Assembly (NCBI GenBank): GCA_026184415.1
Contig: CM047947.1
Coordinates: 1,736,001-1,800,000, forward strand
From: Trichothecium roseum
Lineage: Eukaryota > Ascomycota > Sordariomycetes > Hypocreales
Direction of reading: 5' to 3'
Length of the DNA stretch: 64,000 bases
The position numbers were made by a program, and so were the translations under genes. This document shows positions 30,651-40,594 of this stretch, piece by piece (within the stretch, counting starts at the first letter, position 1; each line of letters starts with the position of its first letter). The notes beneath the pieces are model-generated. The model saw only the letters and a list, made by a program, of their open reading frames with translations. It was not told the origin of the DNA and did not search any database.

Positions 30651-32744
30651 GCACCGCAGCAAACAGTTGAGGCAACCTAAACGGAGGCTGGGTATTACGA
30701 CACACCGTGTAGCTTATTACTGGGCAAAGCTTGAGGTGTGAGAACCTGGGCTTTTCTTTCTTTCTTCTTTTGTATATTGAGAGCGAGCACTTATTCTACA
30801 ACATATCTCGCGGAGTCATGACTGCGTCGAGCATCCTGATCGCCGACAGGATAGACAGACTCAGCTGGGCTGGATATGTTTTCAAGGCCGTGGTGTAATC
30901 AAGGTGCCCGGAGACTCTGGGAAAAGGCAGCGTTTTTACTAAGCCGACAAAAGTATATGTCAATAAACACACCAGTGATCACTTGATATGGTCCCTTTCA
31001 TTCCGGGGAAAACGCATGCGACTACCAGCAGCTGAAGCAGCACAGCGAATGCCTCATCAGTACCGACTTGTGGTTTTTCTAGCTGCTGGTAGGTATCCTA
31101 AGTAAGAAGATGCCAGCCAGCGAAAGCACCCATTGCATTGCATTGCATAAAGTGGAATAAATCCAAGTCCTCCTCCCCCTGCTCTATCCGGGACTACAAG
31201 CCATGGTTTTCATGTTCACAAGCGCCCTCGTTCCATTGGACAGGGCCGTCACCACCCAATATCGAGATGCAGCAAGGCGAGCAGAGTACGCTAAGCCCTG
31301 TGACCGGCAATTATATAAGAAAAGGGAAAAGGGCATTTGCATTTAGCCGTCTGGAGCGCCATGCCGGCGTTGGCTTTTGCTGGCTTTGCTGGCTTTCCCT
31401 TTGCTGGTCTTCCGGTCCACAATGTTCCAGAAGCCGGAAAAAGAGCAGAAGGGCAGGGTAGCATCGCAGCTAATGTTATCCGGATGGCATCCATGGTGCG
31501 GAGTATGGATCACAACAATGTGTAAGCTGCTGTTCCGAAAGATATCCACAGTTGTCCTTGACAATGATCAACCCATCTGTTGCTTTCAAACATGCATGTA
31601 GGGGTCACATGAATCTTTAATTTTTTTCTTCTTCCTGCAGAGGTGGGTGGTGGGGGTTAGAGAAGACGTAAGAAATGGAAGAAAGCTCCGATGTGTGTGG
31701 ATGGGGAATTGATTTCCATCTCATCGTGGACACCCTCAAGATTTTTTTCTTTCTTCTTCTCTTTGCTTTCCCCCCCACGCTTGTTTTCTTATTACCCGTT
31801 GGCTACTGGATGCATGCAGGCAGGCAGGCACCGCGTCTGGGATTTAAAAAAAATGATGTATGTCTGTGCTAGCTTACGGCAAGGAAGAACTTGGGAGGAA
31901 AGGGTGGAATGATCATCTGCCTGTTTTTTGGGGGGGGGGGGTTCTTTCTCGTCTTCTTGCTCGCCTCGTGGATTTGACATCAATATGATGCATGATCGCG
32001 CCCATCATCTCAGCTTTTGTGGAAACACCGACGAGCGACTATCTGTAATCTAAATGATACTCTAGGAAGCATCGGGAAGAAGAAAGAAAGAAAGAGACAA
32101 AGAAAGGGACAAAAAAAAAGAGAGAGACCCCTCTCCCCAATTTTTCTTCTGGACCCTTCAATTGGAGGAGGAACCTAGTAAAAATCCATGTGTTATCGTG
32201 AGCCTCTGTTAGGCCGTAGCAGTTTTGCCCACTGACGTCGACGCTATTACTGTTGGGGGGGTCTTTTCCCTTTCTTTTTTTCCTTTTTCTCTAAGCTTGT
32301 TTTTCTTGACTGATCCGAATTACGAAGCCGTAATCAGCACCTCCATAATAGTCACATCATCGTGTTCCAATGGCGCGGTTAAGGCCTGCGTCCTAGGAGG
32401 AGGGAGGGGCGACCAGTAGAAGAGCGGTCTCGGACAACGCTGGATTTGTTGGAAGGGGGTGTGGCAGCTTTCCTTCCCTTTTTCCTTTTGAGATAAATGG
32501 GTGTGGCAGCTCTTTTTAAACCTGTCTTTTCCCTTCTTTGACACTTCATCTTTATTCATCTATTACTACTACTAATTCTTCTAATACTGACAACCTGCTA
32601 CTGCCATTCCCTCCCAGTGATTGATGTACACATCCTAGTCTCACGATAGCTTCATTGCAGCACAACTTGGTGCCCACTTATACACACACACACACACGCA
32701 CACAACAACACCGACACAGAAAAAGCAAGCCACCACCAATCGCC
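30651..32744. other. Intergenic, 2.1 kb, no gene recognised
   Basis: Holds a perfect 12-bp inverted repeat (31022-31033 with 31081-31092), a G homopolymer near 31927-31938, purine-rich runs near 32070-32130 and a CA microsatellite at about 32683-32703 just before the xylulokinase start. The several ORFs of about 60-107 codons have no recognisable domain and biased composition. Confidence 0.5.
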
Positions 32745-34706
32745 ATGGCCAACGATACAGGTCCCCTTTATTTGGGATTCGACCTCTCAACCCAACAACT
32801 CAAAGGTAAACAATAAAAGCCCCCCATCACTATTTCATCATACGCACCGACACTGACTTCCACCGCCACCCCCAGCCATCGTCGTCGACTCGGCCTTGAG
32901 AATAATCGGCCAGGCAAAAGTAGACTTTGACGCCGACTTCGGCCCCAAGTATGGCGTCGAAAAGGGCGTCCACGTCGAGTCCTCCACCGGCGAAGTCTAC
33001 GCCCCCGTGGCCATGTGGCTCGAGTCCCTAGACCTCGTCCTCGACCGCCTCGCGGCCGGGGAGGATGGCCAGGAGGGTGTGCCCATGAACCGCATCCGCG
33101 GCGTCAGCGGCTCTTGCCAGCAGCACGGCAGCGTCTGGCTCAACGCCGAGACGGGCCGCTTGCTCGCCGGCCTGGCGGACGAGAAAGGGGGTGGCCTGTT
33201 GGACCGGCTGAAGGGCAGTCTAGCCAACAAGTGGTCGCCCAACTGGCAAGACCAGAGCACCGAGCAAGAGGCGAGAGCATTCGACAAGGAACTAGGAGGG
33301 AGACAAAAGCTCGCCGAGGCAACGGGAAGTGGAGCTCACCATGTAAGTGACCCCCCCTTCTACCCCCCCCCCCCCCCCCCCCCCCCCCCTTTTCTGCAAC
33401 GCGGAACCCGATTTCTTCCCCAGTCACACAGAAGCTGACATGTTTTGGCAAAAAGCGCTTCACGGGCTTGCAAATAATGCGCCAGCGACGGGTCAAGCCC
33501 GACGTTTATGCCAGCACGAAGCACATCGCTCTCGTGTCCTCTTGGCTAGCTTCCGTCCTCATGGGCAAGGTGGCGCCTCTCGACGTCAGCGACGTCTGTG
33601 GTATGAACCTCTGGGACATGCGCTCTCAGTCCTACAGCCAGGAGCTTCTCCTCCTCGCGGCCGGCGGCGAGAAGGCCGCGGCTGATGACCTGCGGGCCAA
33701 GTTGGGCGAGCCATGCATGGACGGTGGTGCCTCCCTCGGCGCTGTATCCCCCTACTTCGTGCGCCGGTACGGCTTCCACCCGGACTGCCGCATCACCCCC
33801 TTCACCGGCGACAACCCCGCCACCATCCTCGCCCTACCGCTACGACCCCTCGACGCCATTGTCTCCCTCGGCACCTCGACCACCTTCCTGATGAACACGC
33901 CCGTCTACAAGCCCGACGGCGCTTACCACTTCTTCAATCACCCCACCACCCGCGATCACTACATGTTTATGCTCTGCTACAAGAACGGCGGGCTCGCGCG
34001 AGAAAAGGTCCGGGACCAGCTACCCAAGCCTAAAGATACCACTGGATCCGCCGTCTGGGATAACTTTAACAAGGCCGTATTGGATACGCCGCCGCTCGGT
34101 GCGGCCGACGAGGCTGACAGGGCGAAGCTGGGGCTGTACTTCCCGCTGCGGGAGACGGTGCCGAATCTCCAAGCGGGCACCTACCGCTTCACATCCAAGG
34201 CTGATGGGACGGACCTGCGGCGGTCGTCGGGCGAGTGGGACCCCGAGGCGGACGCCCGCGCCATCGTCGAGTCGCAGGCGCTGTCCATGCGCCTCCGCTC
34301 GCGGAACCTCGTCCACAGCCCGGACGGCAAGCTGCCCGCCCAGCCGCGGCGGATCTACCTCGTCGGCGGCGGCTCGCTGAACCCGGCCATCGCGCAGGTC
34401 ATCGGCGACGTGCTGGGCGGCACCGAGGGCGTTTACAAGCTCGACGTCGGGGGCAGCGCCTGCGCCCTCGGCGGCGCCTACAAGGCCGCGTGGGCGCTCG
34501 AGAGGGGCGAGGGGGAGAGGTTCGAGGACCTCATCGGGAAGAGGTGGCGGGAGGAAGGGTCCGTTGAAAAGGTCGGACAGGGCTTCGTGGACGGGCGGTA
34601 CCAGCGGTACGGAAACGTGCTGGGCGCGTTTGAGGAGATGGAGAAGAAGCTGCTCGCCGAGGAGGCCAAGGCCGAGGCCGAGAAGCCCAAGACTAATGGG
34701 AGCTGA
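32745..34706 (+). CDS. D-xylulose kinase (FGGY family)
   Basis: Three exons, 32745-32805, 32876-33342 and 33456-34706; 592 aa. Phosphorylates D-xylulose to xylulose 5-phosphate with ATP, feeding pentose catabolism into the pentose phosphate pathway in the cytosol. Joining exon 1 to 2 gives YLGFDLSTQQLKAIVVD, the FGGY phosphate-1 motif; joining exon 2 to 3 gives SGAHHRFTGLQIMR, strongly conserved in fungal xylulokinases and fixing the unusual AAG acceptor at 33455. Other marks are VSGSCQQHGSVW (substrate loop), NLWDMRSQSY, SLGTSTTFLM (phosphate-2/hexokinase-like) and the C-terminal YLVGGGSLNPAIAQV adenosine motif. Aspergillus xkiA and yeast Xks1 are the counterparts. Intron 2 contains a 27-base C run. 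Transcription is convergent with Cwc15. Confidence 0.94.
33363..33389 (+). repeat. 27-base C homopolymer inside xylulokinase intron 2
   Basis: Uninterrupted C run starting 20 nt after the GTAAGT donor. It is flanked by further C-rich sequence and a short T run, and removed by splicing. Length may be underestimated or variable because of sequencing difficulty. Confidence 0.9.
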
Positions 34707-34873
34707 AGAGATACTATACACATCTGACATGATTGGAAAAATTCAGTATGTAGGAGGGCAAGGTATATAGCGTAAAATGGGTATCGTTTTTTAATCATTA
34801 AAAAAATAATATATCTCTGCACATCCAGTTCCCTGACTCCCGATTCCAATACTCTAAAGCTCGCTGGGCTGGT

Positions 34874-35835
34874 TTAGCGCACGTATTTGCCCATGAAGCG
34901 CCTGTGAAAGTCGGAACGAAGCATGTCCTGGACAAAATGTTAGCAAAACAGAAGTCAAACAATAAAATTCCAGGGCGCCAAAAGAAAAGAGAAGAAAAAA
35001 GAGAGAAAAAGAAAAAGAGAGCAAAAAAAGGGTGAGGGCTCACGTTGATAAACTCCTTTCCCTTCTTGTCCTCGGTCCCCCTGGCCTGGTTCTTGAAGAC
35101 GACATCGTCGTCCCAGCGCCTCTTCATGGTGAAGTCCTGCTTGTTGAGGAGGGGGTTGCCGAGGGCGATGTTCCGCTCGTTGGCGTCCTGCTCCTCGCGC
35201 AGGCGCTCCTCCTCCTCCCTCTTCTTCTTCTCCTCGCGCTCGCGCCGGACGCGGGCTAGTTCCCTCTGCAGCTCCGCGTCTTCGTCGTCGTCGCTGTCGT
35301 CGCTATCATCATCATCGTCGTCGTCGTCATCCTCCTCGCTGCTGTCGTCCTTGTCGATGTCCCGTGTCTCAGCCAGTATCCTCCTCCGCTTAGCAGCCAT
35401 GTCTTCTTCCTCCCCTTCCCCTTCGCCGCCTTCTTTACCGCCGTCGTGCGCGCGCTTCAGCGCCGGCGAGGTGTTGCTCATCTCCTCATCTGAATCATCG
35501 CCGTCGGCTTCGGGGGCGAGGGTGCCCCTATCCCTCTTCTTGTAGTGCGCCTTCTCGGCGGCGAGCAGCTCGGCGGCGAGGTCGCGCTCGGGGGCGCCGT
35601 AGGCGCCGCCGTCGTCGGCCGCGCCGCCCTGGCCGGCCCGACGGTACTTGAGGTGCGTGTGGGCGGGGAGGAGGCGCTGGTGGTAGGCCGGGCCGCGGAG
35701 GGCTTCCTTGCCTTGGGCCTAAAGGGGGGAAAGAAGAGTGTTTGTTAGAGTTCTGTCCTTGTACAACCGGGCGAGTTTTCGATCGATGGGTATATGGCTT
35801 ACGGGATCAAACGTGGGCCTATGCGCGGTCGTCAT
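34874..35835 (-). CDS. CWC15: Pre-mRNA-splicing factor Cwc15/Cwf15
   Basis: Three exons on the minus strand: 35803-35835, 35044-35718 and 34874-34927; 253 aa. Joins give MTTAHRPTFDP-AQGKEALRGPAY and KKGKEFIN-DMLRSDFHRRFMGKYVR, both hallmark ends of Cwc15, so small first and last exons are well supported. The protein belongs to the Prp19/NTC-associated set of the spliceosome and stays with the active site during splicing. Middle portion: HQRLLPAHTHLKYR, then an acidic run (Asp/Ser/Glu, about residues 120-140), a charged coiled coil (ELARVRREREEKKKREEEE) and the NPLLN motif with the MKRRWDDDVVFKNQA block. Length matches family members. It shares a 457-bp divergent promoter with Rrp45. Confidence 0.95.
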
Positions 35836-36292
35836 GTTGCGGGGGGTTTTGTGAGAAGCTGTGATGTAGGAATTTCGGAGGATGGAACAAGAAGGGTTTT
35901 TGGTTGAATATGTGGTTACTTATGGGGAAGGTTGATATGGTAATGGGAATGACGGACGTCAGGCGGCGTTGACCACTGTTGGTGGACGGATTGGAAAGTA
36001 GCTGGTTTCACCGCCCGGCAGAACTCTTTTTTTTTTTTGTTGCTTTTACAGCCTTGCAATTCTATCATGCACGGCGGCCCCACCACCACCATCAATACTA
36101 CTAGTACTACTCCGTACAGTACTAATAGGGTAGCTAATAGCAGCGCTAATCAACTTTACTGCTAGCAGCAAAGTAGGGGAAGATCTCATATGAGACTTTG
36201 CCAATTCTTTCTACTACTTCCTCATAACTTCATACTTTTTACACAAAATTACACAAAAAGGGGGGGAAAAAACACCCCTTTAACTCACAATA
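35836..36292. promoter_or_regulatory. Divergent promoter between CWC15 and RRP45
   Basis: 457 bp between two outward-facing start codons of RNA-processing genes. Contains a T homopolymer near 36029-36039 and one TACTCCGTA at about 36107-36115. Co-regulation is inferred from arrangement only. Confidence 0.5.
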
Positions 36293-37408
36293 ATGCCCCG
36301 AGAAGCGGAGCCCTCGCTCAGCGAGAGGGCGTTTGTGCAAAAGGCGCTCGAGGAGGGCCTCAGGACGGACGGGCGGAAGCTCGACCAGTGCCGGCCTCTG
36401 GAGCTCAGCTTCGGGGACGAGTTTGGCGTGGCGGAGGTGCAGTATGGAAAGACGAGGTAAGGGTTGCCTCTTCCCCTCCTTCTTCCCTTCTCTCTCTCTT
36501 GCTCTCTCTCAATTGGCAAATGGGAAAGCGTCATAATGAAGCCAGAGAGGACAACAAGAAGAAGAGGATGATGAAGAAGAAGATGAGAATAACAAAGACT
36601 GACTCTTGATTGGTTTTAAAGAGTCCTCGCCAAGGTATCGGCAGAAGTGACGGTGCCCTACCCGGACCGCCCCTTCGACGGCGTCTTCACCATAACCTCG
36701 GAGCTGGGCCCCATGGTGGCGCCGTCGTACGAGGCCAACCGGCCGACGGAGGCCGAGGTGCTGCTCTCGCGCGTGCTCGAGAAGACGGTGCGGCGGTCGG
36801 GCGCCCTAGACACGGAGTCGCTCTGCCTCGTGGCGGGCAAGAAGTGCTGGTCCGTCCGGGCCGACGTGCACGTGCTGTCCCACGACGGCGGGCTCGTCGA
36901 CGCCGCCTGCCTGGCCGTCGTCTCGGCGCTGCGCCACTTCAGGAGGCCCGAGGCCTCGGTCGAGGGCGGCGTGCTGACGGTGTACACGCCCGCCGAGAGG
37001 GAGCCCGTGCCGCTGAGCTGGCTGCACTCGCCCCTCTGCGTGACCTTTAGCTTCTTCTTCGGCAGCGGTGGTGGTACCGGCGGTGGCGGTGCGGACGGGA
37101 ACAACGAGGGGCGGGACGACGACGACGCGGTGGTCATGCTGGACACGACATTGCTCGAGGAGCAGCTGCGCGCCAGCAGCGTCACCTTCAGCCTCAACCG
37201 GCACGGCGAGATCTGCCAGATCTCCAAGATGGGCGGCAGCGCCGTCGACGCGCCCCTGTTCATCAGGTGCGCGCAGGCCGCGCTCGGCAAGTGCAGGGAG
37301 TACACGGATCTGATGGACAAGAGGCTGGCCGAGGACGCCAGGAGGAGGGACAAGGGGGGTTTGCTGGCGGAGCTCACGGCCGAGAACGATAGAGTGGTGG
37401 AATCATAG
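36293..37408 (+). CDS. RRP45: RNA exosome core subunit Rrp45 (RNase PH fold)
   Basis: Two exons, 36293-36456 and 36622-37408, across a 165-nt intron (GTAAGG to AAAG); 316 aa. The join makes QYGKTR-VLAKVSAEVTVPYPDRP, the canonical start of the RNase PH domain. Rrp45 (human EXOSC9) is a non-catalytic ring subunit pairing with Rrp41 in the nuclear and cytoplasmic exosome that degrades and trims RNA 3' ends. Further signatures are LRTDGRKLDQCRPLEL near the N-terminus, FDGVFTITSELGPMVAPSYE, GKKCWSVRADVHVLSHDGGLVDAACLAV and the C-terminal domain up to AVDAPL-like sequence. A Gly-rich and Asp-rich insert (about residues 205-225) lies in a surface loop. Length fits the family with this insert added. 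Confidence 0.93.
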
Positions 37409-37425
37409 AAGAGAAAACTATGGAC

Positions 37426-37463
<38 letters not shown>

Positions 37464-37874
37464 CTTACTAAAAGAAACAAAGCAATCAAGAGGCATGATA
37501 CCCCCCCACCCCCACTTCATGGACACCTAGATCAAATCTTGATGATAAGTGTCGTTCTGCTTCATAACAAAGCCTGTAGAAGGAAACGTCGGAGCGTCAT
37601 AGTATGCTCATATGAGGCATCCAAGATGACCGCGTCCAAAAGGACCCAATGCGCAGAGAGATGCTTGTCGATGCCGATACGGAAACTAGATATAGGGACG
37701 TTGATAATAATCTCGTCGGGCTGGCAAGGGGTCGAAGGATTTCACTGCTCGACATCGACTTATATAACTAGGCAATAAACGCTTTAATAAGACCTGGATG
37801 ATGAATCAAAATGGCCAAAAAGAAAATGTATTGTTTAAAGCTAGGGGGCTTTTATAATATATATCTTGTCTATT

Positions 37875-38030
37875 GCTTCGAGCAGAACACGCACTCTTTC
37901 ACCTGTTCCCACGGACGTTGGCTGCTGCCTCAAGCAGAACGTATATTCTCATACCTGCACTTATAGATGGCAATACCGCCTCGAGCAAGATATACCTTCT
38001 TACGACTAGCATTATAGACAGTACGTAGTT
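37875..38030. repeat. Degenerate tandem repeat, three units of about 51-52 bp
   Basis: Units begin at 37875, 37927 and 37978 with GCTTCGAGCAGAAC, GCCTCAAGCAGAAC and GCCTCGAGCAAGAT. Each is followed about 18-20 bp later by TTCTYAYACCTG-like sequence or a decayed version. Differences are mostly transitions, as expected of decay or RIP. Confidence 0.65.
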
Positions 38031-38194
38031 CAAGAATATAATTCCACATGATATAAAGGGTGGAAATTGATATCAAACTATATATTTAATACATAAGTCG
38101 GGTTTCTAATTAAAAAGTTGATTTAAAAAGATATCGAAAACAGGAACCCCCTCTCCTCTCAAACCGAGTTGCCGTTACCCAAAAGAACGCCGTG

Positions 38195-38214
38195 CCCCCC
38201 CCCCCCCCCCCCCC
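38195..38214. repeat. 20-base C homopolymer (+ strand) in ARL3 3' flank
   Basis: An uninterrupted run of 20 C lying about 90 bp beyond the ARL3 stop; it would be a G run in an ARL3 3' UTR. Confidence 0.9.
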
Positions 38215-38301
38215 ATATAATCAGGTAGAAAGAAAGATAGAAAAATCCGAGGTGCTTGTATATGGTGATTTCGAGACAACTGTCGCGTCGTTTTCCGCTC
38301 T

Positions 38302-39154
38302 TCACCGCATCACGGGCGGCCTCGACTCCTTGTTCCACTGCACCCTCGTGCGCAACCAGTCCACCGCCTCCCGGACGCCGTCGCCCGTCAGCGCGCTCAT
38401 GGCCAGGACCCTGGAGTCGCGGATGCTGGCGCCCTTTTCCCCCTCCATGACCTTCTTGACGAGCCCCTCCTTTATGCGTATCGTCTCCACGCAGTCCTCG
38501 CGGTCCTGCTTGTTGGCCAGTATGAGCAGCGGCACGCCCTCGGCGTCCGAGTTCTGCAGCACGTCCTCCAGCACGGCGCGGCACTCGTCCAGACGGCCTC
38601 CTCCTCCCCCTCCTCCTCCTGCCCCCACGCCCACCCCCCCTACTCCCCTCCCTCTCCCTCCTCCTACTCCTCCCACCCCGCCGCTCAACCCGACGCCGTT
38701 TTCGGGGTCAAGGTCGCCGTCGAGGTCGAGGTCGAGGTCGCCGTCGCCAATGTCCGTGCTGTCGATGATGAAGACGATGGCGTGGCAGGAGGGGTAGTAG
38801 CTCTGCCACAGGCGGCGCAGGGACATTTGCCCGCCCACGTCCCAGATCTTGAGGTACATGTCCGGCAGGGTGATTGTGCTGACGTTTTGGCCTACCGTCG
38901 GGACGGTGCGGAGCTTGGGCTCCGGGTGGGAGGGGAGGAAGAGGGACTTGACTTGCTCGTGGAATGTCGTCTTGCCGGCATTGTCGAGGCCGAGGAGGAT
39001 CACCGAGTATTCTATTTTCGGAAGAGGTTAGTTAGAGAGCAGCTCCGCGAAACGATAGGGGGGGGGGGGGGCGGTTGGGTGGAGGAGGGGAGCGCGGGCG
39101 CGTACCATGCTTGCTTGTCGCATAGAGGTAGATGCCTTTGGCGAGATGGTACAT
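38302..39154 (-). CDS. ARL3: ARF-related small GTPase Arl3/ARFRP1
   Basis: Two exons on the minus strand, 39106-39154 and 38302-39011, across a 94-nt intron (GTACGC to ATAG); 252 aa. The join gives MYHLAKGIYLYATSKHEYSVILLGLDNAGKTT in two quoted parts: a head matching yeast Arl3, then the P-loop. G3 is WDVGGQ, G4 NKQD and G5 SALTGDG, so GTP binding should be intact. There is no Gly2 for myristoylation; the Met-Tyr start fits the NatC acetylation that targets Arl3 to the Golgi through Sys1, where it recruits Arl1. About 50 residues of Asp/Leu then Gly/Val/Arg low complexity are inserted after FIIDSTD, making it longer than the roughly 200-residue norm. Direct neighbours give no functional hint. 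Confidence 0.92.
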
Positions 39155-40594
39155 GGTAATGGCAGTAGTGGCGGTGGGTACTAGTAGTAATAGTGTGAAA
39201 CTGCATCTGCGAAAAAAAGAAAAGACACAGGAGGAGTATGCGCCTCGTCGAGAGCCAGGCCGTAGCGTGTCGATGCCGCCTTCTTGATGTTGCGTAGAGG
39301 TAGCGGGGGGAGTAGGTAAGTGTGTCCTTTTAGCACTGTAATCGGTAGAATAAAACGGTTTGAGGGAGAGCCCGTAGGACGATGGGGAGAGGATGGATTG
39401 GGAAAACAATAAGGATGGATGGTCTTATTTTTTCGACATGGGGATTTTATTTACATAAAAACGGTCCAATGTACATTCGTCAATTATTTTTTACCTGGAG
39501 CTACCCCAAAGGTCCCTTGAACCCCACGCTCGCTGCTGTTTATACCCAGTACTACAGTAGGTATGACCACGTTTTTGTTTGTTTGCAACGTTTAACACCT
39601 AGAGGGCCAGCATACCAAGTACGCTTCTGATAGCCTGGTGGTCCAGGTGAGCACACATGTCTTCTTCAACATCTTCACGTTGATGTACAATAGGAGCTTG
39701 CCAGGACCGAACAGCTTTGGGGATGTGATGCACGTGAGCTCTACTCATTGAAAAAGTTGCAATATGGTAGATGCGATGTCATTTACAGGAATACGACCCC
39801 GGCTCATTACGACATGGATGGGTTGGATAGGTTCATATAGAAAACGCGGCATATCCCTAGCGAGACTAGACTTTCTCGTCTTAGTGTGCTTTTCTGCCAT
39901 TTGCACTTGATGGATCATGCTCATGGCCATGCTGCTTTGAATGGGATGGGAGCGAGAGGTGCCTTATCGTGCTCGCTGATTGTCGGTTGTCGGTCGGTAC
40001 TCCGTACCTACTTTTACGGAGTACTTAGCGCAGGCTACCTGTAACCGTAGCACTTGCATCAGTAGCAGCACTGGAACGCTGGTGTCGTCGCGGCTGGTGG
40101 CGGCAGGCGGGTCTAGCTTAGGGACCCAGACAGAGACCCAGAGAGACTCCCGTCCCAATCTAGACAATTCGAGAATGACAAGCTGTCGACTACTATTATC
40201 ACGCTCTCAGCTTAACCTTCAATAAGCCACCACCACAACCCATCGCAATACCATCAATTGATTCTTCATCATCCCATACATGAACCACCACCATTTGCGC
40301 TCTGAGCCTGGTGCCAGAGCTTCTTGAACCCACCGACGAGCCGGCCGACTCTCATAACCCACTACCGATTATACGTTTCTTATCTTAGGGTCTTGGCTTT
40401 TCTTTTATCTCAAGGGTTTTGATATAGCGACGAACAAGGGCAGCATCCTGCGGAGCATTCCCCGTAATCTGTACCGATTACTCCGTACCGAGAGGCACAT
40501 TTGTTGGAAGCCTCTCCTATCGAAACCGCGACTGCGAACTGCATACTTGCGATTAGCCAGCGCAAGAGCAAGCGCAATCGTGAACATCACCTAT
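39155..40594. other. Divergent intergenic region between ARL3 and NHX1
   Basis: 1440 bp. Motif copies: GGTACTCCGTACC at about 39997-40009, TTACGGAGTAC at about 40014-40025 (facing the first) and TTACTCCGTACC at about 40478-40489. Otherwise no gene or RNA recognised. Confidence 0.55.

Larger units (their letters stand above)
37409..38301. other. Convergent AT-rich flank between RRP45 and ARL3
   Basis: 893 bp. Includes a GA microsatellite at about 37428-37458, an AT-rich stretch about 37770-38130, a degenerate threefold 51-52 bp repeat (37875-38030) and a 20-base C run at 38195-38214 beside the ARL3 stop. No gene recognised. Confidence 0.6.
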
